Assembly (NCBI RefSeq): GCF_023333595.1
Contig: NZ_JAIQZM010000006.1
Span: 158,620 to 222,619, forward strand
Reading direction: 5' to 3'
Source: Argonema galeatum A003/A1
Lineage (GTDB): Bacteria > Cyanobacteriota > Cyanobacteriia > Cyanobacteriales > Aerosakkonemataceae
Length of the DNA stretch: 64,000 bases
Numbering within the stretch: position 1 is the first letter of the stretch; every line of letters begins with the position of its first letter. The position numbers and the translations under genes are program-made. The notes under the pieces were generated by a model that saw only the letters and a program-made list of their open reading frames with translations, was not told the DNA's origin and made no database searches. Shown piece after piece: positions 50,952-60,559 of this stretch.

Positions 50952-52697
50952 TTAGAAGTTGAACTCCGTCCGCACAGCCCCAGAGAAGACAGTCGGGTTG
51001 TCATTAAAGTTGTTGGGGTTCCCAGTCATGTAAAAGGTTGGAATAATCGCAATGTTATCGGTCACGGGGAAATAGTAAGTCGCTTCAATGTCGTATTGCG
51101 TGCCGCCATCACCGCCTCCAGAGACGAGAAATTGACGGCCTTCTAAGACATCAAACGGTATGACATAAGATAGTGTCGCCAATGCTCCTCTTTTACCGAG
51201 ATCGGGGAAAGCTACCCCGATTTGAACAGACTGCGCCCTGATATTCCCGCTTTCCATACTATCTCTCGCGGGGTTTAAGTGGGTACTGGCGTAGGAATAG
51301 CGCCCGAAGACACCAAACTTCGGAGTAACCAACCAATCAAAATTAGCTTCAAAAACGTTACCTGTAGCATTTTCCAACGCACCGCCGAAGCCGTCATCCG
51401 CTACCCCAACGATCGGTCTAGTTCTAATTTGTCCATCAACTGGCTCAATTTTTGAATGGTCGTATAGTAATCTCAGATTAATATTGGAGTTAGGTGAGTA
51501 GGTCAACTGAGACGTGAGGGCGCGGGAACCATTAAATAAGCCTCTGTTTGGGTTGGCTCCATCGGCATTTGTGGTATAACCTACACGGAATTCCAACTCT
51601 TCGTTAAAACGCCAAAGTAAGACAGCGCCTGTAGTCCGTCCTAAGTCTTGAGCCAAGGTGCTGCCAAAGGTGTTAAAGCCACCAGCACCTTTGTTAAAGA
51701 TGGATGTGAAAGCGTTGGTGTCAAAGTAGCGCAGCCAGAAAAACTTTGGCCCGACGACCACTTGCAGGGAATCATTCAGTGGGAAGGAGTAAAACGTTTC
51801 TAGTAAGGCGAGCTGGCTGGCGATCGTAGTAGGAGTAAAATCGGAACCGGGAACACCAAATGTATTGAATAAGCCTGCCGAGGTGTAAACATTCGCAGGC
51901 GAGTTACCATTACCTGCCGCCAAAGTCGTTACCAAAGAATCCTTACCTGTAAAGGAAGTCGTGAGAAACAAGCCAGTAATATAACTAAAAGTCACGTTGG
52001 GATCGTTCGCTACCCTAGTAACGATCGGCTGTCCATCTGCCCCCCGCCTAGCTGCACTAAAAGCATCTTGCGGATCGATTCTTTCAACTTTTACATCTCC
52101 ACCAGCACTAGCTGCGGCTATATTCCAAGTTACGGTGCCGTTTAGCTTGGTTGTAGTGGAAAACTGGGTCGCCTCCAACCGTGCCGTGCTTGCTTCTAGC
52201 GTGTCTACCCTATTCCGCACAGTCGCCAGTTCCAAAGCAAAATCCGATCGCAAACGCTGCAAACTCGTTAAATCTTCCTCTCGTACTCGATCGGCTAAGC
52301 CTGCATCTATTATCTCATTGATGCGAACCAAAGCTGCATTCAGAGCAGCAGCAAATTCATAGCGTGTCATGGCTCGATTCCCACGGAATGTACCGTCTGG
52401 ATAGCCAACAATTACACCATACCGCTCTATCAGAGACTGCAAAGCTTGAAAAGCCCAGTCTGTTGGTTGCACATCCTCAAGCTGAGAAACAGAAGTCACC
52501 TGAGCTAAAGGATGCTTCTGTTGTAAGTCTTGCTTAACAAGTTCGGGGACAGTAATCCTGGTGGTGTCTGCATTTGTCTCGTAGGCATCTGCTTCAACAG
52601 TAGCTTCCTCGGCAGCAAAAGCGCTACTGCCTACCAACAAGGTAAATCCCACAATAACTGAACTCAGTCTGAAAGCGGCCCCCAAAAATTTGGTCAT
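50952..52697 (-). CDS. Iron-uptake porin with SLH domain
   Basis: The 581 residues have a signal peptide (SSVIVGFTLLVGSSAFA), an S-layer homology domain (LEDVQPTDWAFQALQSLIER, IVGYPDGTFRGNRAMTRYEF), a coiled-coil connector (LTSLQRLRSDFALELATVRN), and a long beta-barrel ending in aromatic (VFSGAVRTEFNF). This is the usual architecture of the major cyanobacterial outer-membrane porins (OprB/SomA-like, iron-uptake porin group); the SLH domain anchors to the peptidoglycan-linked polysaccharide. Substrate is not proven. Single gene. Confidence 0.92.
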   Translation of the reverse strand: MTKFLGAAFRLSSVIVGFTLLVGSSAFAAEEATVEADAYETNADTTRITVPELVKQDLQQKHPLAQVTSVSQLEDVQPTDWAFQALQSLIERYGVIVGYPDGTFRGNRAMTRYEFAAALNAALVRINEIIDAGLADRVREEDLTSLQRLRSDFALELATVRNRVDTLEASTARLEATQFSTTTKLNGTVTWNIAAASAGGDVKVERIDPQDAFSAARRGADGQPIVTRVANDPNVTFSYITGLFLTTSFTGKDSLVTTLAAGNGNSPANVYTSAGLFNTFGVPGSDFTPTTIASQLALLETFYSFPLNDSLQVVVGPKFFWLRYFDTNAFTSIFNKGAGGFNTFGSTLAQDLGRTTGAVLLWRFNEELEFRVGYTTNADGANPNRGLFNGSRALTSQLTYSPNSNINLRLLYDHSKIEPVDGQIRTRPIVGVADDGFGGALENATGNVFEANFDWLVTPKFGVFGRYSYASTHLNPARDSMESGNIRAQSVQIGVAFPDLGKRGALATLSYVIPFDVLEGRQFLVSGGGDGGTQYDIEATYYFPVTDNIAIIPTFYMTGNPNNFNDNPTVFSGAVRTEFNF

Positions 52698-52986
52698 GGT
52701 GCCTGTGTTCTTAAAGGATGTTTGTTCCTAGCGGTTCGATAGCTAGTAGCGCACCAGAGTCATTTATCGGCATCTTTCCTGCAATCAAACAGCAAAAACT
52801 GCTCTTTTTAGCTATCGATAACTGATATTAGGAGAGCATACAACTTTTTGATACATCGTGACTATTGACTTTGCCGTAGTTCGCGATCGCAACTATCGGT
52901 TTTAGCTGATTAATGATTGAGAAGACTCACGCAGTCAAAAGAATGATTCTTTTGACTGCGTGAGTCTTCTAGTCCCCAGTCCTTGT

Positions 52987-53250
52987 TTATTCTTGCCGCT
53001 TTATTTGCCAGGTTGCCACAATAGCAGCTAGAGCCCCTGCGATCGAACCAGTACTCATTCCCTGAATGGTTTTGAGGACTGGATCTTCAGTTAGGCATTG
53101 GCTAGAGGGCGTTTCAGCTTGCCAGCACTGATTGCTCTCTGCCCAGCTGGCAGTGCCTCCCAATACCACACCGATCGCACTACACGCCACAATATAAAGG
53201 CAGAAGCGATTGGGTTTTGTATTTGTTGGGCGATTATTTTTTCTATCCAT
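52987..53250 (-). CDS. Small membrane protein, unknown function
   Basis: I prefer the ATG at 53250 (MDRKNNR, 87 residues); an in-frame ATG at 53262 adds four residues. Two hydrophobic segments, FCLYIVACSAIGVVLGGTAS and MSTGSIAGALAAIVATW, flank a loop with two Cys (CWQAETPSSQC). The first may be a signal peptide. No known family. It lies between the porin and sppA with no clear operon. Confidence 0.55.
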   Translation of the reverse strand: MDRKNNRPTNTKPNRFCLYIVACSAIGVVLGGTASWAESNQCWQAETPSSQCLTEDPVLKTIQGMSTGSIAGALAAIVATWQIKRQE

Positions 53251-53377
53251 AGATAGATGCAATTTTTGAAACTACTTGTTCGATAAGACTTAATATATTC
53301 TGCCCACAAAACGGATGAATGTCATCATAGGTATGTTAAGAAATATAACCTTACCCCACCTGAAAAGGATTTTACAC

Positions 53378-53499
53378 GAGGAACTAAGTAGGTGAGCGTA
53401 AATAAACTGAACATCCAGAAACCCGGTGAAAGCAGGAGTTACCGGGTTTCTAAGGGCCTGGAGTTTTACGTTTAATTATGCCCACCTACTTAGTTCCTC
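53378..53499. mobile_element. Miniature inverted-repeat element, 17-bp perfect arms
   Basis: GAGGAACTAAGTAGGTG (53378-53394) is the exact complement of 53483-53499. The centre contains AGAAACCCGGT and its complement ACCGGGTTTCT. A second copy in opposite orientation lies at 63588-63666. Non-coding. Confidence 0.8.
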
Positions 53500-53541
53500 T
53501 AGGGAACATGGGCTAGATTCTGCTCCCCCACTCCTATGTAC

Positions 53542-55365
53542 TTAATCAATTCGCAAATTAAAGGGGAGACGAGCATAAATGTCTAATGGGTCGTTCATAG
53601 TTCCCAAAATGCTTAAATCCTCCCGCAGTCGTTCGTAGGTGCGAGTCAGGGGATCGAACTGAAATGTTTTGTTAGCATTTTTGCTAGCGATGTTCGTATT
53701 GCTGAGTAGGTTTTTCAAGAGCCGTTCTTCCAAGCTTCGACTATTGGGATATTGTTCCAACTCCCAATCATTACCCAGCTTTGCTATCTTTGCAGCATAA
53801 TTAATAGCACTATCTATGCCACCAATATTATCAACGAGGCCAATCTTTTTCGCTGCTAAACCTGACCAAACTCGCCCTTGGGCAATCTCTTGCACTTTGT
53901 TCTGGGGCAGCTGGCGGGATTCTGCCACTTTGCCCACAAATTGATAGTAAATGCGATTAACAGACCCTTGGTAAATAGCTAGCTCTTGAGCCGTTTTTGG
54001 ACGGGAGATAGTTTGAGAGTCGGCATATTTACCTGTTTTCACTACATCCCAGGTGATACCGTTGTCGTTAGCTAACTTTTGCACGTTCATCAGGAGTCCA
54101 AAAACGCCAATAGAACCAGTGATCGTGTTGGGTTCGGCAAAAATCCGGTTGGCATAGGTGGAAATCCAGTAGCCACCAGAAGCCGCGACATCGCCCATAG
54201 AAACTACTACCGGCTTTTGCTTACGGGTCAGACGAACTTCTCTCTGAATTACGTCGGATGCCGTAGCACTTCCACCGGGACTGTTGACGCGCAGAACTAC
54301 TGCTTTAATGTCATCATCGAGCCGTATACGGCGCAGTTGTCTGGCTAAGCGATCGCCTCCCACTTCCTTGATGTTACCTTCGCCGCTCACGATTTCTCCC
54401 TCGGCGTAGACAACAGCAATTTTGTTTTGAGATTGCCGCTTTTGTAGCACCGATTTGTCCGCAACTTTGGCATAGGTACTCAGCCTAATTTGCCGGAAAT
54501 ATTTATCATTTTTGTCATTCCCAGTTAGCTGCTTGAGGTCGGAGACGACTTCATCGAAATAAGCTACTTTATCGACCAGACGGCTTTTGCGAGCTTGTTC
54601 TGGTTGTAACAAACCTTGATTATCTGCGATCGCTTGCACTTGTTGCGGGCTTAATTTGCGACTCTTCCCTACCGACACACGGAATTCGCCCCAAATATCT
54701 TCCAACAATCTTTGAACCTGGGCCCGGTTTTCCGAACTCATCTGTTTGAGTACAAATGGTTCAACGGCAGACTTGTACTTGCCAACCCGGATCACCTGAA
54801 CGCCAATCCCATATTTTTCAAATGCTCCCGCCAAGAACATAGTTTCCGAACGCAAACCGTTCATTTCCATCATGCCCATAGGATTAACCACGATGGTGTC
54901 TGCTACCGAGCCCAAGTAATATGTCGGTTCATCCCAGTCAACGTTATAGGCAATAATTTTTTTGCCCGCTGCTTTGAATCTTTCGAGTGCCTGCCGCACT
55001 TCTTTTAACGTTGCAAAACCTCCAACCTTACCGGCTGTCTCTCCACAGGCATCTAAGTAGATTGCTACTATCCGTTTATCTTTTGTCGCAGCGTCGATCG
55101 CATTCAGGACGGTACGCAGGGCGATCGTTTCGTCATTATCTTGACCCGATACTGCTTTCTGTATCAGATCGCCGGTGCCTGATGAGGGATTTGTATCCGT
55201 AATTCTCACCGACATATCAAAAACTAATACCGACTTATCTTTTACTTGTGGTTCTGTATCTCTGGTAGCGGATATCAGCATTAAAATTAGCCCGCCTGTT
55301 CCCAAACCGAAGAAAATTAATAAACCTAAGACAGTGGCGAAGGTGTGTTTAAAGAAATCTCGCAT
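53542..55365 (-). CDS. sppA: Signal peptide peptidase SppA, 67K type
   Basis: The 607-residue protein has an N-terminal membrane anchor (FATVLGLLIFFGLGTGGLIL) and two tandem ClpP-like domains, the E. coli type. The Lys of the Ser-Lys dyad is in VIRVGKYKSAVEP (Lys198) and the Ser in GDVAASGGYWIST (Ser396), both present. VVLRVNSPGGSATASD and GSIGVFGLLMN are the usual blocks. It removes cleaved signal peptides from the inner membrane; in cyanobacteria a role in phycobilisome turnover has been reported. It is upstream of nothing on this strand; the gene downstream is the small membrane protein. Confidence 0.95.
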   Translation of the reverse strand: MRDFFKHTFATVLGLLIFFGLGTGGLILMLISATRDTEPQVKDKSVLVFDMSVRITDTNPSSGTGDLIQKAVSGQDNDETIALRTVLNAIDAATKDKRIVAIYLDACGETAGKVGGFATLKEVRQALERFKAAGKKIIAYNVDWDEPTYYLGSVADTIVVNPMGMMEMNGLRSETMFLAGAFEKYGIGVQVIRVGKYKSAVEPFVLKQMSSENRAQVQRLLEDIWGEFRVSVGKSRKLSPQQVQAIADNQGLLQPEQARKSRLVDKVAYFDEVVSDLKQLTGNDKNDKYFRQIRLSTYAKVADKSVLQKRQSQNKIAVVYAEGEIVSGEGNIKEVGGDRLARQLRRIRLDDDIKAVVLRVNSPGGSATASDVIQREVRLTRKQKPVVVSMGDVAASGGYWISTYANRIFAEPNTITGSIGVFGLLMNVQKLANDNGITWDVVKTGKYADSQTISRPKTAQELAIYQGSVNRIYYQFVGKVAESRQLPQNKVQEIAQGRVWSGLAAKKIGLVDNIGGIDSAINYAAKIAKLGNDWELEQYPNSRSLEERLLKNLLSNTNIASKNANKTFQFDPLTRTYERLREDLSILGTMNDPLDIYARLPFNLRID

Positions 55366-55429
55366 ATGAGAATAGTTTTGAGTTTTGAGTTTTGAGCTTT
55401 GAGTTTTTTTAACTCCTGACCTTTAACTT

Positions 55430-56458
55430 TTATGCTAATTTCTGCAACGATCCGGATTGTTTTAGGTCAGATAGCGTTGCATTGCCGGTGCAGAATAATA
55501 CTGTAGTAATTTCTGCTATTAACACTTTAACCAAGTCGTGCAAAGCATCTTCTGATTCTGCCGCTGCGTGCAGAAACGGCCATGCCATACCGGCTATGTC
55601 GGCACCCAGGGCAAGTGTCTTCGCCACTTCTAAGCCATTACGCAGTCCCCCAGAGGCAATCAGGGGAACATCGGGGGCATTCGCACGAATACTCGTAATG
55701 CACTCAGCCGTTGGCAGTCCCCAGTCTGCAAAAGTTTCTCCCAACCGTCGCTGCTGGGCATCTGTTGCCCGTTCGCTCTCCACCTTAGCCCAAGAAGTTC
55801 CACCCGCACCGGCTACATCGATCGCAGCGACACCTACATCGATTAACTTCTGCGCTAGAGCAGCTGAGATTCCATTCCCGACTTCTTTGGCAATCACTGG
55901 CACTGGCAGCTTTTTGCAAAGTATAGCAATTTTTGACAACAATCCTCTGAAGTTTTTGTCTCCCTTGGTTTGAACGCACTCCTGCAAAGGATTCAGATGC
56001 AAAATTAGTGCATTTGCTTCTAATAAATCAATTACTCGCAGACATTCTTCCAAACCATATTCATAATTTAGTTGCACTGCTCCCAAGTTAGCAAAGAGGA
56101 GGATATCCGGCGCGATACTTCGTACCGCAAAAGTTTCGCCTACCAAGGGATTTTCCACCGCTACCCGCTGGGAACCTACACCCATCGCTATTTTGTAATG
56201 CTGCGCCACTTCAGCCAAACGGTAGTTAATTTTCCCAGCTTGTTCTGTTCCACCTGTCATTGAAGATATCAGCAGTGGCGCACCCAGTTTTTTGTTAAAA
56301 AAAGTTGTAGTTATGTTTATTTCATCATAGTTTAATTCTGGCAAACAACTGTGAATAAAGCGATATCGTTCCAGCCCATTAGTAGTCTGCCTAAATTGCA
56401 CATCTTCATCAAGACAAATCCTCAGATGATCTGCCTTTCGCGCCTGAGTTTCCGTCAT
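55430..56458 (-). CDS. fni: Type 2 isopentenyl-diphosphate delta-isomerase
   Basis: The 342 residues are a FMN-dependent type 2 isomerase: [54 protein letters not shown] and [17 protein letters not shown] are conserved blocks, and [20 protein letters not shown] ends the FMN site. The enzyme interconverts isopentenyl and dimethylallyl diphosphate in carotenoid, chlorophyll-tail and quinone synthesis. It follows pyrR on the minus strand after 67 bp. Confidence 0.95.
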   Translation of the reverse strand: MTETQARKADHLRICLDEDVQFRQTTNGLERYRFIHSCLPELNYDEINITTTFFNKKLGAPLLISSMTGGTEQAGKINYRLAEVAQHYKIAMGVGSQRVAVENPLVGETFAVRSIAPDILLFANLGAVQLNYEYGLEECLRVIDLLEANALILHLNPLQECVQTKGDKNFRGLLSKIAILCKKLPVPVIAKEVGNGISAALAQKLIDVGVAAIDVAGAGGTSWAKVESERATDAQQRRLGETFADWGLPTAECITSIRANAPDVPLIASGGLRNGLEVAKTLALGADIAGMAWPFLHAAAESEDALHDLVKVLIAEITTVLFCTGNATLSDLKQSGSLQKLA

Positions 56459-56525
56459 AATTTACAACTCATAACTTTATCCGCATATAAATTTTAGCAA
56501 TAACTCACAACTCAAAAGTTAAAAC

Positions 56526-57062
56526 TCAGGACTTTATTAACTCTACGGCATCCCGTCCATCAATATTCTGGAGATAAACCCTAACTTGTTCTTCCTTAGC
56601 TGTTGGCAGCTGTTTGCCCGTAAAATCCGGATGAATAGGTAATTCTCGATGACCCCGGTCAACGAGTACGGCCAACCAAATCGCTTCTGGTCTACCATAC
56701 TCGATGACTGCGTTGAGTGCGGCGCGAACGGTTCTTCCCTTGTAGATTACATCGTCTACCAGCACAATAGTTTTGCCAGAAACATCGAATGGGATATCGG
56801 TTTTGGCAGGCGTTCGCAGGCCAATGCGATCGAGGTCGTCTCGATAAAAAGTAATGTCCAGCGCCCCCACGGGCACCTCTACTTGTTCGAGCAATTCAAT
56901 CTGGCGAGCCATTAGCTGGGCTAGGGGAACACCTTTGGTATGAATTCCCACCAATCCTAGTTTCGATAGGTCGCGGGCTTTTTCGATCACCTGGGTGGTC
57001 ATGCGCGTGAGCGTGCGACGCAATTCTTGTGCTGATAAAATTTCGACAACTTGGGAAGGCAT
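56526..57062 (-). CDS. pyrR: PyrR: uracil phosphoribosyltransferase / pyr attenuation regulator
   Basis: ATG 57062 gives [20 protein letters not shown], the usual start; an upstream ATG at 57095 only adds codons from the TTTTGAC repeat and is rejected. The PRPP-binding motif is [20 protein letters not shown], and [12 protein letters not shown] plus [20 protein letters not shown] are typical of PyrR. It converts uracil to UMP and, in other bacteria, binds pyr mRNA leaders; whether it acts as attenuator here is unknown. It lies upstream of fni on the same strand and 184 bp from dnaN. Confidence 0.92.
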   Translation of the reverse strand: MPSQVVEILSAQELRRTLTRMTTQVIEKARDLSKLGLVGIHTKGVPLAQLMARQIELLEQVEVPVGALDITFYRDDLDRIGLRTPAKTDIPFDVSGKTIVLVDDVIYKGRTVRAALNAVIEYGRPEAIWLAVLVDRGHRELPIHPDFTGKQLPTAKEEQVRVYLQNIDGRDAVELIKS

Positions 57063-57071
57063 AGAGAAGAA

Positions 57072-57240
57072 GGGGCTAGAAAAGTCAAAAGTCAAAAGTC
57101 AAAAGTCAAAACGGGGCTAGGGAGAGTGGCAGAGTGGCAGGGTGGCAGAGTGAGTAACCTTTCTTCTTCTTCAACTGACAACTGACAACTGACAACTGAC
57201 AACTGACAACTGACCACTCTTCCCCTAGTCCCTAGTCCCT
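57072..57240. repeat. Heptameric repeats and simple arrays between pyrR and dnaN
   Basis: Units AAAGTCA (57081-57110), GTGGCAG (57125-57150) and AACTGAC (57172-57215) lie in a row, with CTAGTCC near the dnaN stop. No other feature is seen in the gap. Confidence 0.8.
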
Positions 57241-57245
57241 AATTA

Positions 57246-58424
57246 TTAACGTAGCTGTACTGGCATGATCAAGTGGGTAGCTTTCGAGCCTCCTAGCGGT
57301 TTCAGCACTACAGGACTCAGACCGTTGTTCAGATCCATTTGGACTTCTTGCGTATTCAGGTTTTTCAGGCTTTCCATCAAGTACTTAACGTTGAAAGCAA
57401 TATCGATATCTTCTCCAGTAATAAACTGGATCGGTATTGACTCCTGCCCGCTGCCCACATCTTTAGCTTCTACCGATAAAGTGAGCTTCTGGTTAACACT
57501 GTCCAGATTGGCCTTGAAAATGTTGTTTTTCTGGTCAGTTAAAACGGAAATTCGCTCTATGGCACTCAAAAACTGTTTGCGATCGAGGGTAATAGATCTG
57601 ATAAATGAGTTTGGCAATAGCTGGCGGTATGCGGGATACTGTCCCTCCAGCAGCCGCGTAGTCAGGCGTTGGTCGCCCCACTCAAACACAACCTGACTGC
57701 TATCAAAGCGAAGGTTAACCGGCTTTGCAGACTGGTCTGTGCTTTGGCTTTGGCGCATTCCTAAAATGCGTTCTACCTCTCGCAAGGCTCTCGCTGGAAC
57801 TGTGACGTTTAGCTCTATTTCACTTTCTAGCTGCTCATCGTCATGCGCGCCATCTTCTGGGGGTTGATGAACGGTTTCGACCATTGCGAGTCGATGTCCG
57901 TCTGTGGCGGCAAATTCCAGGCCATCTTTTTTACCAGTGAGATGAACGCCTGTTAAAACTTGCTTGGTTTCGTCGGCACTGGTGGCAAATAAAGTACCGT
58001 GCAATCCTTCAATTAATGTGTCGGGTGCGAGATAAATTGTTTGCCCATCTTCTATTGCAGGCAGTTCTGGAAACTCTTCTGCTTCCATCCCTCGGACTTG
58101 GTAGCGTCCAAACGATGAGGTTATGGTGGCTACGAATTCTCCGGCGTCATCGTCGATCGTAATTTCGCCATTCGACAGACGCGACACGATGTCGTTGAGC
58201 AGCTTGGCTGGTAGTGTTAATGTACCGCTGTTTTCGACTTGGGCTGCAAAACTTGTTTTTATTCCCAGGCTGAGGTCGAATGCAGTTAAGCTGACTCGCT
58301 GCAAATTTTCATCTGCACTCAAGAGGACGTTAGCCAGCACTGGGTGTGTTGGCCGAGAGGGGACTGCACGACTGACCAATGAGAGATTGGTATTGAGGTC
58401 ATTCTGCTCACAAACGAATTTCAT
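57246..58424 (-). CDS. dnaN: DNA polymerase III beta subunit (sliding clamp)
   Basis: The 392-residue protein has the three-domain clamp layout and family landmarks: MKFVCEQNDLNTNLSLVSRA at the start, RPTHPVLANVLL, AATDGHRLAMVE, RLLEGQYPAYRQLLP and IDIAFNVKYLMESLKNL, with the final ATHLIMPVQLR. It forms the ring that holds replication and repair proteins on DNA. It lies downstream of dnaA on the same strand with the DnaA-box region between. Confidence 0.96.
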   Translation of the reverse strand: MKFVCEQNDLNTNLSLVSRAVPSRPTHPVLANVLLSADENLQRVSLTAFDLSLGIKTSFAAQVENSGTLTLPAKLLNDIVSRLSNGEITIDDDAGEFVATITSSFGRYQVRGMEAEEFPELPAIEDGQTIYLAPDTLIEGLHGTLFATSADETKQVLTGVHLTGKKDGLEFAATDGHRLAMVETVHQPPEDGAHDDEQLESEIELNVTVPARALREVERILGMRQSQSTDQSAKPVNLRFDSSQVVFEWGDQRLTTRLLEGQYPAYRQLLPNSFIRSITLDRKQFLSAIERISVLTDQKNNIFKANLDSVNQKLTLSVEAKDVGSGQESIPIQFITGEDIDIAFNVKYLMESLKNLNTQEVQMDLNNGLSPVVLKPLGGSKATHLIMPVQLR

Positions 58425-58539
58425 GGCTTTTGGTTGTTTGCTGGCAGTTGTGTAACTGACTTGTAACTACTCTGGCAAGCATAGCTTAGAACGAGTTTGT
58501 AGTACTTTTGTATTGCAAGATTCGCTCCCTCGGACGCTA

Positions 58540-58770
58540 CTCCCGTTGCAATTCGTGCGATCGCACTTTTCGCCTGTGGAAAATGTGGAAAAAGTTCGGA
58601 AACATTTTCCAGCTAAGCTTTTCATAAATTGTTACCCTGTGGAAAACTTGGGGAAAAACTGATTCCTTTTCCACAGAGTATTTATACTTACAATACTTTT
58701 CCACCGAAATCATCCGATTTTCCACAAATTTTCCACAGGCAAAAAACTTTTTATTAATTTTTTCTCTCCT
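58540..58770. other. Probable chromosomal replication origin (oriC): DnaA-box cluster
   Basis: Between dnaA and dnaN are six perfect TTTTCCACA boxes plus one with a single change. Three read TGTGGAAAA (58575-58583, 58584-58592, 58638-58646) and three read TTTTCCACA (58667-58675, 58718-58726, 58729-58737), with TTTTCCACC at 58697-58705. The boxes switch orientation near 58655. An A/T-rich stretch of AAAAAACTTTTTATTAATTT follows at 58741-58760 beside the dnaA end, a candidate unwinding element. This is the classical origin context. Confidence 0.8.
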
Positions 58771-58793
58771 TTTGACTTTTGACTTTTGACTTT

Positions 58794-60209
58794 TTAAGAG
58801 TTGGTTTGCGATCGCGTGGCGAGGTTAATGCGATCGCTCAGTTGGCGCAGCGTTTGAGGCATATTCGGATCGCTATCTCGCAGTTGTGCCACTTTTTCGC
58901 AGCTATACATCACCGTGGTGTGATCTTTGCCGCCAAATTCCTCGCCAATTCTGGGCAAACTTAGGTCTGTGTGGTGGCGCATCAGGTACATACCGATTTG
59001 ACGTGCTTGACTGATCTCCCGTCGCCGCGAGTTTCCCTTGAGATCGTCGATGGGAATATCATACGCTTCAGCTACAACCGCCAAAATCACATCAGGCGTC
59101 GTCGCCACTTTCTCTGTAGGTGGGTTTAAAACTGGTGCGATATTCTCCACCGTCATCGGCAGTCCTGAAATCGAGATATAGGCAACAGCGCGAATCAAAG
59201 CACCTTCTAGTTCCCGAATATTAGAGGTGTAGTTGGTGGCGATATATTCAATTACGTCGCGAGGCAGTCGCATATTCTCGTACTCTGCCTTCTTTTGCAG
59301 TATTGCCATCCGAGTTTCCAAGTCCGGACGTTGGATATCGGCAATCAATCCCATTGAAAAACGGGAACAGAGGCGTTCTTGCAAGCCAGGAATCTGCTTG
59401 GGTGGGCGATCGGATGCTATCACGACTTGTTTGCCAGCTTCATGTAAAGTGTTGAAGGTGTGGAAAAATTCCTCTTGGGTGTATTCCTTGCCCTCAATAA
59501 ACTGGATATCATCCACTAAAAGAACATCCGCAGCTCGGTAATGTTCGTGGAAGCTTTGCATATTGTCCTTGCGAATAGCTGCAATCAAATCGTTGGTAAA
59601 TTGTTCGGTGGAAACGTAAAAGATTCTGGAGTCGGGGGCTATTTCTAGGCGATAATGACCGATCGCTTGCATCAGGTGGGTTTTTCCCAAACCGACGCCA
59701 CCGCACAAAAACAGGGGGTTAAACTCGCGTCCCGGAGATTCAGCAACTGCTAGAGAGGCGGCGTGAGCCATGCGATTGTTTGGCCCAACTACAAACCGAG
59801 AGAAAACGTGCTTGGAGTTTAATGTGGTTGGTTTGGGCCGATGGCGATCGGAGTGGTGACCCCGATCTGGTTCCGTGCGATCGCTATTTTCTAAGATGCT
59901 AGGTTCGACTGCTAGGGGCCAAGAGACTCCCGCGTCGCCATTTGTCGAGGTTTCATCCCCTTGGGCAACTGTGATGTATATTTCTACTGGATGACCCAAA
60001 ATATCCTGAACTACATCTGCGATCGTCTTGATGTAGTACTTTTGCAACCAATTTCGAGCAAACGGGTTGGGCGTGCGAATTACCAAACAGTTATTTTCCA
60101 GTTGCTCAGCATTAGCGGTCTTGATCCAAGTCTCAAACGTGGGGCGGCTCAATTGTATCTGCAACCGTTCCAGTACCTGACACCAGAGACTCTCAAGGGC
60201 AAGTTCCAC
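58794..60209 (-). CDS. dnaA: Chromosomal replication initiator DnaA
   Basis: I prefer GTG 60209 (471 residues), preceded by GAGG at good spacing, which gives [20 protein letters not shown]; an ATG at 60236 adds nine codons without homology. Domain I is [20 protein letters not shown]; domain III has Walker [17 protein letters not shown], Walker [17 protein letters not shown] and Box VII-type [13 protein letters not shown]; domain IV ends with the box-binding [17 protein letters not shown]. It binds the boxes next to it and starts replication. The domain II linker is variable and Ser/Thr/Pro-containing. The stop lies within a TTTTGAC heptamer array. Confidence 0.96.
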   Translation of the reverse strand: MELALESLWCQVLERLQIQLSRPTFETWIKTANAEQLENNCLVIRTPNPFARNWLQKYYIKTIADVVQDILGHPVEIYITVAQGDETSTNGDAGVSWPLAVEPSILENSDRTEPDRGHHSDRHRPKPTTLNSKHVFSRFVVGPNNRMAHAASLAVAESPGREFNPLFLCGGVGLGKTHLMQAIGHYRLEIAPDSRIFYVSTEQFTNDLIAAIRKDNMQSFHEHYRAADVLLVDDIQFIEGKEYTQEEFFHTFNTLHEAGKQVVIASDRPPKQIPGLQERLCSRFSMGLIADIQRPDLETRMAILQKKAEYENMRLPRDVIEYIATNYTSNIRELEGALIRAVAYISISGLPMTVENIAPVLNPPTEKVATTPDVILAVVAEAYDIPIDDLKGNSRRREISQARQIGMYLMRHHTDLSLPRIGEEFGGKDHTTVMYSCEKVAQLRDSDPNMPQTLRQLSDRINLATRSQTNS

Positions 60210-60559
60210 GAGTTTTCCTCTACCGCTAACGGCCAATATATAAAGTATGCAATACGGAGCGAGTTTAACAGAATTAACTGCTATTATAGTTAATCATATA
60301 ATGTAATAGACTACTTAGCAGTTTTAATTTAGTTTTTTTTCTTTCCAGATCCAGGCTGCACAAAATTTATTACTTACTTGGGTAAGGATATGTTTCAACA
60401 GTCAACGACTAGACACTGCTTTTTGTTTGGGTTATAACCGTGTAAACACCACATTATAGGATCGAGCTTCTGCCATAATGCACGATAAGGTGTAATTTTC
60501 TTGGGATGGTAAATTGACTTGCCATAGCGATCGATCCTTTACAAAAGTATCATTCAATT
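60210..60559. other. Intergenic region between dnaA and the VWA gene
   Basis: The 350 bases should hold divergent promoters. I find no DnaA box, hairpin or coding frame with recognisable product in it; A/T-rich stretches such as TTAATTTAGTTTTTTTTCTT are at about 60325-60345. Confidence 0.5.

Noticed and set aside
57063..57095. Upstream ATG for pyrR giving a longer protein
   Set aside because: The added codons are TTTTGAC-repeat sequence, [11 protein letters not shown], not part of the family; [10 protein letters not shown] is the normal start.
60210..60559. Second DnaA-box cluster upstream of dnaA
   Set aside because: No TTTTCCACA or one-mismatch copy was found there; only the dnaA-dnaN gap has the cluster.
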